Of a stretch of 64,000 bases of DNA, positions 13,201 to 28,200 are shown piece after piece. Numbering within the stretch: the stretch's first letter is position 1; each line of letters begins with the position of its first letter. The notes under the pieces are model-generated. The model was not told the origin of the DNA. It worked only from the letters and a program-made list of their open reading frames with translations, and searched no databases. Position numbers and translations under genes: made by a program. The stretch is from Eremophila alpestris peregrina (lineage: Eukaryota; Chordata; Aves; Passeriformes; Alaudidae), in assembly GCA_009792885.1 (NCBI GenBank), contig WMCF01000208.1, positions 124,001 to 188,000 on the forward strand, in the 5' to 3' direction.

Positions 13201-16200
13201 GAGAATCCAGATTACTGGCTAAGGTGCAAGAAAATTTCTGACTCCTAGGCTTCATATGCTAAGATCATGGACCAGCCATGAGAGCTGTAGCAAAAAAATG
13301 GGGTGTATAATGCACAGGCTAAAACACAGAAATGTGCAAGGCTTGAAGAGCAATCATGCAAAAATTTGTGAAGAACAGAACACAGAAGATAATACATGCA
13401 ACACCTCCTTCCCTTTTTACAACTAACAGAATTGTAATTCACAGGCAAGACCTGCATGGTGGCAGCCCCAGAGCAGTACCTTTCCTCTGGCTCCTCCCCT
13501 TGGACACTCCATAGCTGCTGCTGTGTGATGACTGCACAGAAATCTTATCCTCGTTCCTCAGCTCCTTGCCCTCCTCAGAGGCTGAGAGACTGAGGAGGAA
13601 ACCCTCCTGCTCCTGGGTCTGGGCGTTCTGCTCATCTACAGCTGTATGAAGAGATAAAGTAGGTGAGTGCCTCACAGCTCCTCTGGCAAGGAACACCTCC
13701 CACTCATGTAAATAACAACAGGATGGAACTCCTTAAAGGAAAGAACAGGAATAACACAAAGCTTTCCTTTATAATTTGTTTCAGTTCTGCTCTAGAGAGC
13801 TTTTGGAAGCAGGTTGGCTTAGCCTCCTTGTTTACTTTGCTGAACTATTTAGCAGTGAGGCTTTAAATAGAGGTGTCTAATTTTAATGCCACAGGTACAC
13901 AGGCATCCTGAGATGTAAACTGTGCTAGAGGTGATGGGCTTCAATTTATTTGCCCCTTAGATGTTGCCAGGAATTCTAACCAGACAGACATGAAATGATT
14001 AATGAACTTCCTGTTTGTTTAATCAGTAGTGGTGCAATAACATAAGGCACTTGCAAAGGGAACTCAGACACATATAATCAAAAAGGAAGAAAACAGTCAT
14101 CGATAAAAACCAATATAATCAGAGGAAAGAATCAGGTTACACACTTTGGAAGAAGAAAAACAGTTTGGAAAAGTTGAACAAACACGTCTGAAATGTAACT
14201 GGAGTTTGCTGGAGAGCTGGTAAGATTTAAATGCTAGCACGCTGCCTAAAGAACCCAAAACTTTCTTGGCATGCAATCAACAGGTCTTTTCCTCCCCAGC
14301 AGCCCCTGCCAGGGCACAGTTCTGAATGCCCTCAGCTGCTCTACCAGCTCACTGCCTGCACAGCTCACTCCTTTCTTTCAGTCTCTTCCTCTCCCTTGTG
14401 CTGACCCTATAGTTCATCCAATCCGCTGGATTGCCACTAGATTTACCACTGGTGCGGCAGAAACAGGAACCCTTCTGTCTGAATTAAGCTAACTGCTTGG
14501 GCTCCAAAAGAACTTCACAAACATCAAACTGGCCTAAGGTAAGCAGCAGCAAAGTAAGGGAGCAGTGAGGTCAAGGTCTCCTACTTCACCAGAAGCAGGC
14601 TGTTTGCTGGATTTCCACTATTCACCTTCAGCAAATGTTGTATACAATGCTGCAGTGCTGGAAGTCCAAACAACATTCTAATGATATGTAACTTACTACA
14701 GAGTTGTTCAGAGTGCACACCTGGGTGTGCATGGATGTTATGTCTGCAACTTCAATGCTTTTATCTCCGGTAACAATCTGTTAAGTATTTCCTTTGGTGT
14801 CAGTTAACCCCCAATTTCATGACTAACATTTGGAGACTGATGCCTTTCAAAGGAGAAGAAACTTGGAGCATTGGGATGTGTGCCTGGAGAGAGACAAGGG
14901 TCAAGATGTGGAGAAGAGGGTCACCTGCCTAAGAAGTTAATGTCAGAACAGAACTGGCTGGCACCGAAGTCAGTTCCCAGGGACTGAAAGTTTTTCCCAG
15001 GGACAAAGCTAATTTAAGAAGCTCCTGCCCTCTCCTGCAGTTGTACCACAGCAATGTTTTGCTGGGCTCTGCTATAAAGAGATTGAAACCATTAAAGTTA
15101 AAATACTTAAAATTCCTTCTTCCCAAGTATTTTCAGATCTGTTTTACAGCAAGGCCACACAAAGAGCTGCACTGACACAATTGTGGCATGGGTGGGGACA
15201 GACAGGAAAGGCAAATTAACAGTGTGGGAGGGTAGGAACTTCTTAAACCAGCCCACTGGAAGAGAACACACCTTGAACTTCAGACTCATTTACTCAGCAA
15301 TGTTTCCAAAAGGTGGGCTTGGCAGAGATGAAACTGAAACTAAAAGGCCAGGTTTACTGAACAGTTTCTCTAGCTCAGGAAAGCTGCTTTCAATAAAGAA
15401 ACCTGCTGTCCCCCAGAATAAAGGAAACTGATACTGAAGAGGCTGCAGGAAGTGATGAGCAGGACTCCTGAGGTGTTACCTTTCTCTGCATGCTCTATGA
15501 TCTGGCGAATGGCTTTCTTCAAGCTGTTGGCTCTGAGCATGAGCTGCTCTCGGGGCCGGAATATCTGGGGCCGAGCAGTGCACGCTGAGCCCACCGAGAG
15601 CTCGCTTGAGGAGTCACCGGCACTGCCCGACCCATCCCCGTCCTCCGTCTCCTCTGCAATGGTGGGAGGAGGGTTGGGCAGAGAGGAAGATGCTTGAGAT
15701 TCATCATTCAGTGTCTTCAGCAGTGAGTCCAGCTTCTCCTTCAGGACAGAGCACTACATGAAGAAGAACGACATTTGAGTAGAACTAATGGTTGCCTGGG
15801 TCGCTCATTCTTTTAGTGCTAACTGAACTGCTGCTATCCCAGTTGTGGGAAAACAGAGAGTTTTATACTTCAGAAGCAGAAACCCAAATGTTTTTTCAAA
15901 TTTTACCTTCCTGGCCATGACCTCTGACTCCTCTGAGCTTTCTGTTGCCTTCTCATAGGCTTTCCCTACTCGAGCCACAAAATCCTTCACTGTCTCACAA
16001 AGCACCCTAGACAAAGGAGGAAAACAGAATCATGCAAGGATTGTCGCAGGATTTTCACAGTGCAATTTAGAGCAGTTATCCTCTAAGTACTCACTTGGCT
16101 GAGGAGATCACCACTGAGTGTTGGTCAGACGTCAAAATTTTGGACAAATGAGCAGCCACAGAATCTTCATAGCAGAGAATCTTCTGCACCTGTTGACAGT

Positions 16201-19200
16201 CAGAAAGAAGCCACTGGGGTGCTGCTTCCCAGCATTACAACATATGCTGTGAAACCCTGGCTCCTCTGAGAGTACCTACCACTCCACAGATTCTTTTTGC
16301 CCTGAAAAAGTTCCACAGTCCAGGGCTCTGTTACTCACTGAAGACCTGAATCTGATGAAGAAACTAATTCTGAACCTACAAATCATCAGCAATGCAGTTC
16401 TTAGCGTCTCTGATCAACTGCACATCTAAAAGCACTGGGGTTTTTCATTACTGCTATGCAGCCTGCCACTATTTCAACAACTTGATATAATGAATTTCCT
16501 TTCTGTTTCTAAGTATCTTCTCCTCATCCCTCATTATAGTTGTTGACTCTGGTAACCCAACCTCCATCTTTCTCCATTATACTTCACTGACTTAAAGCCC
16601 TGGATCTCTGAAGCTCTGGCCCAGCTCTGCTCCACTGGAACTCAGCCACTGCCTCCTATCTTGTGTGCTCCAAGGCTGCTGCTCCAGTCCCCTGCCCCTC
16701 CTGAGATGTACCTCTGAATTCTCACTGCAATCTTCAGTGACTGTGGAAGTGGAGGCCTGGCGAGGGAGTTTGGTTTCATACACCATGATGCTCCACCTGT
16801 TGAAAATCATACTTGTCACTAATGCAGATGGTATCCTCTGTTATCCAAACATAACAGGTTAGAACCTCAAAGCAAAACAAACTGCACTTTTGGGAGCTGT
16901 CACTGATATAAAGAAGCCACAGAGAGGCAATGGAAATACAGAAGGGCTGAACTGGGGGAGAAGGAAGAATGACACTATGAACAAGTATTCTACAGCACAG
17001 AGAACATCTCTGTACTTCTTCCCTTTTCACAAAAATTCCGTTGGCATTACTTAATTCAACATAAGAAATACCAAGATGCAACTCTAAAGACATGAGACAG
17101 TTTTAAATGTACAAAGATATATACAGGAGGTATCAATACCAAATGTATACATCCACTTCTGCATTTGACTTTCATTTCTAAGCCAAGCTCAAGATAAATT
17201 GGTCTAGATTTACCAAGAAGAAATTGCTTTAAAAAAAAGAAAGTCATGACTTTAAGGCTGTCTTAAGCTACAGAGTAAGTTTGTTTTCAAACTAGTACAA
17301 AGGCTGACAAATTCAACTGATGAGGATTCTGGGACAGAGGAGAGGACACTGAAACCCAGATAGTTTCACTTGTTACTGTTCTACAGCAGAGACATGAAAA
17401 GCCAGACCACTTTCTCTTGCCAGAGGGTGACAGTAGTTTATCAATGACGAAATGTTATCTGGCATTAGTAAGAGGTCCAGAAGCTTGACAGAGTCAGGAC
17501 TGCCCTTTTCTCCTGGAAGGGTTTCTTCACACAACTCCTGAAGAGCAGATGGTGCTAGTGATGGTTACTCACCTGTCCAGCATTTTGGTACTGGCCCTCT
17601 CCAGCTTCTCCAGGATCTGTGGGAGCTGGGTATCATCATCACAAGCAGAACCCCAGCCTAAAACACGGGCAAGGTCATTCCCTGTTCCCAAGGGCAGCAC
17701 TCCCAGCTGGCACTGCATTAGAGAAAAGGAAAATGAAAGTGATCTTCAAATGGAGACACACAAGCCAGGAATAGCCAGGAGTAACATGACTGATTCCTTA
17801 ACACACCACTCACTGGGAAACAGCTAATCCCAGAGTGGGAGAAAGTAACTGGATGGGGAAAACAACCAGAAGAGCATACAATTAAGGGAAAATTTCCTCT
17901 ACTTCTGGTTGTGAATTGAAAGAGGAGCATTTTACAGCTACCATCTCAAGGAGCACCTCACCACTGTAAACCTCTGAGATGTTTATATTTAGCCATCAGG
18001 TGGTGCCACTGTTTCTGCAAAATTAGCACAGACAGCTCCCAGGCAAAACACTGTATGACATCTACCTCAGTGAAGTTTCTGCCTATCCCTAAGACTCAGA
18101 TACTACACCACAAAAATAAAAGGGAACAGAGCACAACCCATGTGGAACTCCCAAGTTTTTTAACCAGAGCCCTTTTCAGAGCATTTCTCTGCTGACAATA
18201 GAGCAGGAGTACTCAGAGGCACTCCAAAAGCTGGATCCTGTGGAGGAACACTGGAGACAGGCATAAAGAATTGATCTGTTCCTGGATTCATTTCTTGCAG
18301 AAAACTAGTGCAAGAGCACTGCTGTGGTAAGCTTTCAGCAGCTTCAGTCCTGGGGCAAATGACATCTGCATGACCACGGAAAGACCTCTTCAGCCCATGC
18401 TGTTGCTACTTCATTCTTTCATCCAAACAAGCTCTTGGGGCAGGTACCTGCTTGTGAAGGTTGAGGCTATCAATTTCAGAGAGAACCCAGCCAACACTTC
18501 CGTCTCCACCGCAAACTAGAATCCGGAAAGTGTCAAATTTCTGGAATAAGCGTAAACTATAGAGAAGAGAAAGAAAAAAAGCAAGAGGGAAAAACAATCA
18601 GCGGTTACAGAAAGAAATGATAACTCCAATCTAGGTAATAAACATGGCAGTGTTGCTTAAAGTAGGTACTGCTTTTGCAATCAATATGGGTCACTGCCAG
18701 ATTACAGATGAATTAAAATGGCTATAATTAGGGGATTATAAATACAGCCAAGCAACTTACAACAGCTATTTACTACAGAAATATCTCCCAAGACATACTC
18801 CTCTACTAAAGCAGGGCACTTTTGTCTCTGCAGAAGAAGAGACAAGCATGTGATAGCTGATTATCCACTGAATAGACTCCTTCTTGCAGCCTTGCTGCAT
18901 CCAGCCTAACACTAGCTATTCATCATGGTTTAAGTGCTCTGATGTCACTGCCTTCACCCTCATGGCCACACCAATTAAAGCAAAGCTTCAACAGGGGGAA
19001 TCTTCATGCAGGCAATCAGCCATGAGACAACTGAAAGACGATGTAAAACATCACAAGCTTTAGTCCTACTGGGAAAGCAACATAAATCACTGCTCTGGTG
19101 CCTTGTCTATCCCACAGGCAGGTAAACAGCTCACCAGTGCGAGTTTCTCCATTCATCCTGTCTAGAATAATAAAAACAACCTCTCCTGTTTGAAACTGTG

Positions 19201-22200
19201 CTTCCTACTGAACATTTTCGAGATCTGCTCCTGCTTTTATTTTGGCTTTGTATGGCTTTTTACGATCATTACCTAAACAGGATTTGCTGTAGTACATGAA
19301 AATCCTTATTTTATCAAGCGTTGCTGACACACAAAAGATGACTACCAGAAATGACAGCATCTTATGGTGCAAGTCTGACTAGCATCAACTGAAAATATTC
19401 AAATTATCAAGAAGCAGGCTTTACCCTGTACCATCACTTGCTTTTTAAGCAAATATATAAGAGCAGCTGTTTTAGAGGTGTGCATCACAGCTCAGGAAGG
19501 TATTTGATTCCTTCATTTCCATTTCTACTTAAAAGCAAAATCCCCCACGACTGTCAGTCTGTCTGGGGAGGGGAATAAGAAAAGTACTTAATTTTATAAG
19601 TCTTTTAGAAATTATTTTTCAGCCAAACACATCCCCTCAACAGAACACTGCAGTTTCAAATGCCAGTGTTTTGCAATATGCTATGGCAAAGAACCACAAC
19701 AGTTCTCAGGAGAGCAGAACCCAATGATCATTCATCCAGGAATTGATACTCCCAGATTTAGCCCCCTGCACTACAGATCTAGTCAAAGACTTGGAGCCAC
19801 TGTGAGGAAAAGATGAGGGAAATTTACCTTGTGCTGGCTCTTAGTATAAGGAACACCAATTAATGGCAAAAGTTACTTAAATCTGATGCAACAGAAAAAC
19901 ATTTGGAAGTGGGCAAACTAAAGACCAAACTTTTTTTAAAAGTGACAGTTGCAGAAATACACAAAAGAAACTTATTTCACAGCATTCGCTTTTTTTATAT
20001 CCACACATATTCTAGTATAATTTGGCAAAAAGTCTGAAATGTAACTTAGAACCTAGGGCAGAACCAAGTTTATCAAACACACTCAAAAGAGATCTCTCCA
20101 CAATATCACCACAAAGTCTTTGAGGGATGGAAGTTTCACAGATTTCTCAGCTAAGTTATGTCTCAATAAATCTCATATTGACAATATTAATTTGCTATCT
20201 ATGACATCTGTCTGTTCACTTGAGTTAACTGAAATTAACTCTTCTTAGCAGTACCTCAGGATGCCTCTTACAAGACTGTTTGGTGACAAATTTCCTTATG
20301 GATTCAAGCTTTCCATGTTTGGTCTTCTTCCAGGGGCAGTGTTTCTGGAATTCCCCCAACACCTCAAGTTGTCCTGCTATAACTGATGACTGGATATAAT
20401 AACCTTTTGGACAACATTTTTGGTTTTAGCTAATCAATAACACTTAACACAGAGAGAGGAAAACCCCTCCAAACCTCATGTGCTTAATTTTCTCTGAGGA
20501 ATAGGTTCCCTGTTGTATCAGAGGATGAGCTTAATCAAATAAATCCCTCAGGCTTTCTGGGTATTTACAAGGAATTTTGTTTCCACAGAGTATCTGCCTA
20601 CCCAAGGTGAGGTCCTCCATTCATGAGGTCAAAGACCTGGGCTGGATTCAGCAGCTGTTTGAATCTTCGTAGGAATTTTACACCTTGGTTGTCTCCACTT
20701 TTTGAGTTGACAAAGACCAACAAAGGGCTTGTGCAAGAAGGGGGACAAGTGGCTTTCCAGAAACCTGTTGGGGCAAAGGGAAGAGAGAGGGAGGAAAAGC
20801 CAAGAGATGTGAAGCTGCCCATGGGGATGCATGGAGAGAAAAACCAACAGCCCACACCCCAGCCCAGCTGTGAAGCAGCTAATATTTTCCTTGTGCTTAT
20901 GGCACTCACTGGGTGAATGCCAAATGTGCACAGCCCTGCATCCATCATAAATCACACCTCATGCTGCCAAATATCACATTTATGTCCTAGCAGTATGCCA
21001 AAATTTTCAGCTTCCCCGACCTTCCCAAATTGTTCCTGCAATATGGTTATTGTCAATAAATTTAATCAGCTGCAGCTCATCAAACACTGATATTACAGGG
21101 AGATAAACTGAATGCAAAAGCAAACCAAACAGTTCACTGCCATACTCAGCAATGGCTTCCAGTGGCAAGTTTCAGCAACAGCAGAATTTTCAGATGACAG
21201 AACCTGGCATTAACAGTGCCAGCTGAAGTGACTGTGACTGAGAGGAAGAGAGAGAAGTATTGCTTACTGGGAATACTTACCATCTGAATCAATGCTGTTG
21301 AGAGCAGTAGGAGGAATGACAGACACTTTGCAGAGCCCAAGAGGGCACTTGTTTGGCAACAACTCTTTACATGCTGTGTGTACCTGGAAACACCACCAAA
21401 AAAGAATAATTCAGACTCTTTTGGACACTGTGGTATAACTCCTAAAGCCACCCAAAAGAAGTTGTAAAAGGAAGAAAGGCAAAGGGGGTGGAATCACCAA
21501 AAAATGTCAATTGATGGATGCATTTATTGATAAAGTTATTTTAAGAATGATCTAATCAAAGCCTTCTACAAGTTCTCTTCTTTCCATTAGTATGTACTTT
21601 CCTGCCATTTGAATTTATGGGACCAGCAATTTGAGTGCTGAGAGAACCAGATACCAGATGCTGTGGTTTGAGGAGCCTTCAGGCATTCTGCTTTCAAAAT
21701 CCCAGCCTCAGCTGAGAGAGCTGAAGTAGCAACAAAAGAAAAAGAGAACAAGAAAGCAAAAAATAAAGCAGGAAGACATGAGGGATGTAAGAGGTAAGAG
21801 AAGGAGAGATTATAGAAGGCACCCAAAAAAGGAAATACAAAGTAGAGCAGGGCTTTTCTGGTTACATAAGGACTGCAAGACAGAGAGTTTGCATGGTATT
21901 TGAGCCCCCATTCAAAAAACATATTTTGCGATACTTCTTTTACTAGTATCATAGACAACTGGAAACACAGCAAGATCTGCATCACTTCAGTGGTTAAGCA
22001 AGAGCAATCTATTGCAATGGAAGGGAAACTGCTATTATTAAAATAGCTGAGTATTCTTTATAGTTTGTTGCACCTTTTCAACCTGTAGAAATAACAAATA
22101 ATGGCTCCTTAAAACCAAGTGTAGTCAGTGACTGAAGCTTTGATGCATGTCTACTGTAATTAGATTCTTCTATGAAAGCTCGCTCTCAAAATAAAATGAG

Positions 22201-25200
22201 CTTGGCTAGAAGCTGGATACTTTTTTCAGGTCTTGCTTTTATGTATCACAGCAACGCTTTTGAGCACAAATTAAATTTCTATTTCTTGCAGAGCAATAAA
22301 GTCCTTCATGGCAAACACTGACAGCATGGTTAGAGATTTTACTCTAAGCAGTGTCATTAAAAGGACATACCACAGAGCTGATCAAAAACTGTCCTTGTAC
22401 TGAAATTCAACTTATTCAACTCACCATGGCTTTGCACCACAGGCAGCGCCAGTCTTGCAAACGCAGGACACTGCCACATGTTTTGTCACACACAGTGCAT
22501 TTGGCACTCACAGGCAGGTTTCCTTCCAGCCACTGATGTGGCATTGAGATCTGCAAAAGGTACAGAGGGACAGAAGTTTACAAGTGCAGGAGGCATCATG
22601 ACTCTGAGATACATAGAGAAGCAACTCTTTATATGCACTGTTTAAGGACAGCAAAGGCAATTTCTAGAGAACACCTGAGAACCAATTCTGGCATTTTAAA
22701 TCATGTTCAAGCACAAAGAGCCCAGGTGACTCACCCCAGGCTACACTGACTTGCATCAGACATCCCAATATACTAAGGTGCTGTTCCAAACATTAATTTA
22801 TTTTTCTTTTACCAAAACTTAGATCAAGTTCCCCATGCCTCTATTTAATCTCCACTCCCCCAGTTCATAGCAGTATCTTCCTTGCTATCCTGGTTGGACT
22901 TTTCACATAGAATCTCATGCTCTGACAGTAGAAATCTTTTCCATGTAAATGCAGAATCTGCTGTTTATGAAGTGAAAAAAAGCTACAGAACACAAGACAG
23001 TGCTTCCATATCAAGGTAAGGCTGGAAAAGTTCAGACTAACACCTACCCCATCTTCATCCTCAATGATGTCCTTCCCAATAGAGGCCAGAGTTGTCCACT
23101 TGCAGTTGTTGGTTGCCCGCACAGCACAGCGCTTGTGGGCTTTAAACTTGCATACTGGGGAGGGAGGAAGAGAAGAATCTATTAATCCTGCCTCAGGAGG
23201 TCTAATGTGGCAGTGGGTGTTTGGCTCCAGGAGAAAGCATGGGCACACTCTATCCTTCTTACCACCACCAAAATGATCAGCTGTAAGTGCTCTGATCTAG
23301 CTTTTAATTCTTGCCTTGTCATTTTTGCCAGTTGCTTGTACAAAGCTTAGTGATTACCTCGTTAAATTTAACACGATTTACATAGTTGCACACTCCTCTG
23401 TTGTTTTACACAGCGTAGGTGACACTACATTCATGTTGGAAGCTGTGCATAGCCAGGCATTTCTGCTAAGCCAAAGCTGATAAAGAATAACCTCCTGGCA
23501 CTCAAACATTTAACAAGGATGTTCTTACAAGCACGATTATTCTCATGAATAAGAGTCTTCTTATGAATATTCTCTCAGATACCTCAGAATTATCTGCTCA
23601 TTGCAGGCACATTAACACGGAATGGCAGTATTTGGGTATATGGGCAGAAACCAAGATAAAACAAGGCTGTTTCTCCCCAGGCAGCAGAGGAGGACTCACT
23701 TACCTTCACAGGACAGCCCATGTGAGGTGACCCCAGACAAGGCCTCCCGACACACATTGCAGTACGTTGGCCGGGCATGGGAGCAGGCGTACCAGTTGTG
23801 CATCCCTGAGAAATGGTCCATGCTGTACTGGGTAGACTGATGATACAAATGTATTACAGCAAGGTCTCAAGTAGAGCAACAAAACTTTTTTTTTTGTCTC
23901 TGAAGACTTGCATGAAGCAGTCAGAAAAAGCAGAAACAGAACACTTTTTTACTAGGAAAGAGTGGGCCACATGCAGTTTATACACACTAGCTGAAACTCA
24001 AGAAGGCAAAAGAGACTACCTGAAGAAGTCCCATCTTCATTACAGATCCTGTACCACTTCTCATCCTTGTCTTACTACAAGTGTGTCTAGGGAAATGAAC
24101 TGGAGAATTTATCTGCTGGAGAATTTATCCCCATTTTTCTGTTGGATTTTCAGAAAGATCAGTTCCCCAACCTGGCTCACTGTGGAGCAGAGAAATGCTT
24201 GTGCCAGCTTAAGGGAGGCAAGCATGGGAGTGGGGAAAACACAAGACAGCTTTTTGTGGTGGCAGTGCTGGTCTCACTCAGCCCCAGGAAGCAGGCACCA
24301 AGCAGGCGAGATGTAAATTAGGGCAGGAAGGATAATTGAAAAATGAAAAGACAGTGGGAGGGGAACTTTGTTTCATAACATATCCATGCTCTGAAAATTC
24401 TCTCCAAATTCCCAAGGGAGCATATACAAAGCCAAACATTCTTTGGAGAATCACTTCAACGTATTTGGGATCAATTTTACAGAAGGTCTTAACACTATTA
24501 CCCATTATAGTCAATATAATGACTTCTATAAACTTCACTGGAAGGTGACTCTCAAAACAAGCTGTGATTTAGCAGAGGAAGCACAGAATACAGAGGAACA
24601 CATTTTCCTATTACCTCAAAATGTTCACGGTTTTGTACAGTCTTCAGTGCTGCAATCCAATCTTCCATCTCTTTTCTGTTATCAGCACAAAGGATGAGCT
24701 TCCGACATGGAGTGATAATCTGAAGAGAGAGGAAATGAGGAGTGCACGTGTCAGTGAGAGACAGCAAGAGAGCACCTTGCCACTGGTGCAGTCCGCTGAA
24801 GCTATTTTCAGAGCTGCACAACGGAAGTTATTTGCATCTCTGAACCATGTTTCTCTTCCACCACAGCACACCTTCATTTCTTCCTAAATGTACAGAACCA
24901 CTGAGATTTTAGTTGCAATTCCCAATACTGAAATGAATAAAGAAGTCTCTCATACCTAAATAACAGCACAACACAAATCAATCACAGAGCAGCAGAAGTA
25001 ATTATGTGCAGACCTTGCATAAAGGTCTTTTTAAAGGACTGACTGGAAGAACATCAAGACATTTTGTTAATAGCACAGTATATCAGTTTCTAGCAATTAA
25101 TGGATCAGATAACATACTATACAATATCATACTAAAAATATGTATAGTCATGACAATTTGTTTAGTCTCCCTCATAGGCAGGGGAGAAATAAAATAAAAT

Positions 25201-28200
25201 AAGCAATTTGAACTGTCATGTTTCCTGAGGGCCTGTTCTACATACCTAAAAGATATTCTAACAAATGTTCCCCTACCAGGCTGAGGCTGTGGTGAGTTTG
25301 CCTCCCTCTAACAATCCTGTCCTCGGTGTGTTTGTACCCTTGGCTAATTCCCATGCATTAGTTGTCCTGTGTTAAATAAACAATATTTTAACAACCCAGC
25401 AGAAGAGGCACAGGGTGGCCAAAGTTTCCCTCTGCCTAGGGAGGCACCAGGTCCCTGTGCCCTCTGCCACCAACTCCCTCTCCTTCTGTCAGGGGGTGGC
25501 AGCAGAGAGAAACAAAAGCTCTCTGCTTTTCAGAGGACAAGTCTGCGGTTCTCAGGGCTGCACATTCAGCTGGAGTCCAGACTTGACTATATATCAACCT
25601 TTATTCTTCCTAAGACACAAGCCTTTCTTCCCCACAGTGCATTTGTCTCACTCTTTGTGCACACCTCTGTACTGATTTCCATCAAGCTGACTTAAATTAG
25701 ACCAATACTGAAATGTTTGCAAGACCTGGATTTAAGAAAAGCTGCATTAAGGTTGAGCACTGTTAACAAAAGGCTCCCTTTTATGTCAACTCTAAAAATT
25801 TCCAGCAGTCCAGACTCTCCTGCACCCCTCTACATATTGTACATGAAAAAAATTGTGTGCATCACCTGCTTATCAAGCAGATTGCACCTAAGATCTGGAA
25901 GAACGGATTAAAATAAACTAGGATTCTGTCAATCTCATGAGGCCCATTCAGCCAAAGTTTTGTTAATGAACACTAAAACACCCACACACATCACCCCAAT
26001 ACATGATATTCTTGTTTTCCAGTCAGTTTCTCACTTCTCTCATCATCATTCATAAAACAGATTAAAAATAAAAACCTCTGAAGAACCAAACTTCTAGCTG
26101 ATGTTGAAGTGCCTCAAAGCATCCGCCAAGAAATGTGGATGTAATGTTAACAAAAAAGATACACCTGGAAAATTCTGCTTTATTTGAAGGTCTTCAATTT
26201 TCAAACTGTATTTCTTTTCATTGACAGACTGCAGATTCACCTGCAATAACACCACCTTACCCAGAGTCACAACCAATAACTAGAAACTGCTGCTACAGAC
26301 ACATGAAGCAGGCAATGAAAGGAGCTTATACCCTTTTTAAAGAAAGGGCTGGCCATTCACATTAGAAACACAGATTTAGCATTTGGAGCATTCTGTCTTG
26401 GACAGAATGACCTGATCTGTATCAGCTGTAAGCACACAGAAGTAAATATTTACACTATTCTAAAAATAAAATTTTTAAGAACTACTCTTTCTCTTCCCTC
26501 ACTTTCCTTTAAACATTTCCAGTTTTGAAAAATTTTATTTCAAAAGAAGGTAATCACAGGAATGTTTCTTCTTCCTTGGGAAAGCAGGAAAGTGTTTAGT
26601 TACATGTATTTCCATCAAAAACTCTGTTATGTAAGAATAGCTACCCTAGAGAAACTTTTTCCAGAGCATGAAACACTGATGCATAAATCAGTGAGAAGTT
26701 AGAGAAGAACAAGGGGCATGTCTGAGTCCTGCTAAGAAGAAGCAGCTTTTTCCCTGGAAGTAAAACCAAGGTTAGCTAAGTTGTTCAGATGCTACTGGGC
26801 CTCACTTTCTTCCTGATAGTAAGACCAAGAACATCTATAGTTGCATACATAAACAGCAGCACATATAAAGGCCAAACATCCTAGGATGAAGTATGTAAGG
26901 ATCTTTCATGGCTGCAAAACCAGCCAAATTCTGGAAGGAACCACCAATTTATTTGAGTCACTGGCATGCTCTGGAGCACTGGGGAAGAACAGCTTCAGAA
27001 CACTCCTACTCAGTGCTGTCTCTTTTCCGACTTTTCTGCCTTTTGGGGGTGACAGAATGAAATTGCAAACTATAGCATAGTTTTTAATCACACTGGAAGA
27101 AAAGAAATTTAAAATACTGACAAAAAAATAAAGAAATACAGACACTCCTTTGATAAGAATTAATTTCTGAGGCTGCTGACCTCCTGGATCATTGGATAGA
27201 TCACCCAATATAGAAAACAACTAATTCCTTCTTAAATCACCTACTGCATCATCTTAAAAATCCCCACATTCAGTGTTAGACAACCCTCTGTTCAAAGAAC
27301 AAAGTCGAAGTTTATAAGACAAGATGATAAATAAAGAGATCAAAAGATTTGCATACATGAATCATCCAGATAAAGAGTCACTAAATTAAAATAAAGGGTC
27401 TATTGTGTAACTACAAAACTGCAAATAAAAATGTAACTGTGCAGGATAAATATATGAAGAGCATTCCCCATTAGTCAGTTCAAAAGCAACATTTGCACTG
27501 GGATTTACTGCTATCACCAGAGACGGGAAGTAAAAGAATAAACCTCTTTAAAAAGCTTGCTCCTAAGGAGAACAACTGGGACAATTCAGACTTCACTATG
27601 AAGGACAGACAAGATTTTAATGTCATTAGTGCAGCAATTATTTGGGGAAATGAAGAAACCATACAAACCTGTTTTCCTCATTAATATGCAGCAGTATTAC
27701 AGTTACACATCTTAACAAGGATAATCAGGAATCCAGAAACGTGTTAATAGGGCCCCTTCCTTTGCAGAGCAGTTCAGCAGCTCTGCTGTTCACACACCCC
27801 ACACCCCCAGCCCAGCCTGGGTACCTGGGGAGCAGCAGCCCCTCGTGCCTGTCCCACAGAGCAGCAGCTGCCGGCTCCTTCCTGCACAGGCTGCTGGGCA
27901 GCACGTGTGCTACAGCACCGGACTGAGCCACGGGAGCTTTCACTCACACTCCTCCTGCCACTGCTCTCTCCCTCCCCTTGAACCAGTTATTTCAGCTCCA
28001 CACATCCACCTGCTGAAGGATACTGACAGAGGGCCAAGGCTGTTGCATGCACTGCGCTGTCCAGGCAAGAGCGATGATCAATTTAGCATCTCGCACCAAA
28101 ATAAAACCATTCTTGTCATCTCAAAAGAAGCCACACCAATCTTCCCTCAGGAAAGCTGTCCTTTCCCAGCCAGGAGTCCAGGGAGTTCACTCTCAGCTAC

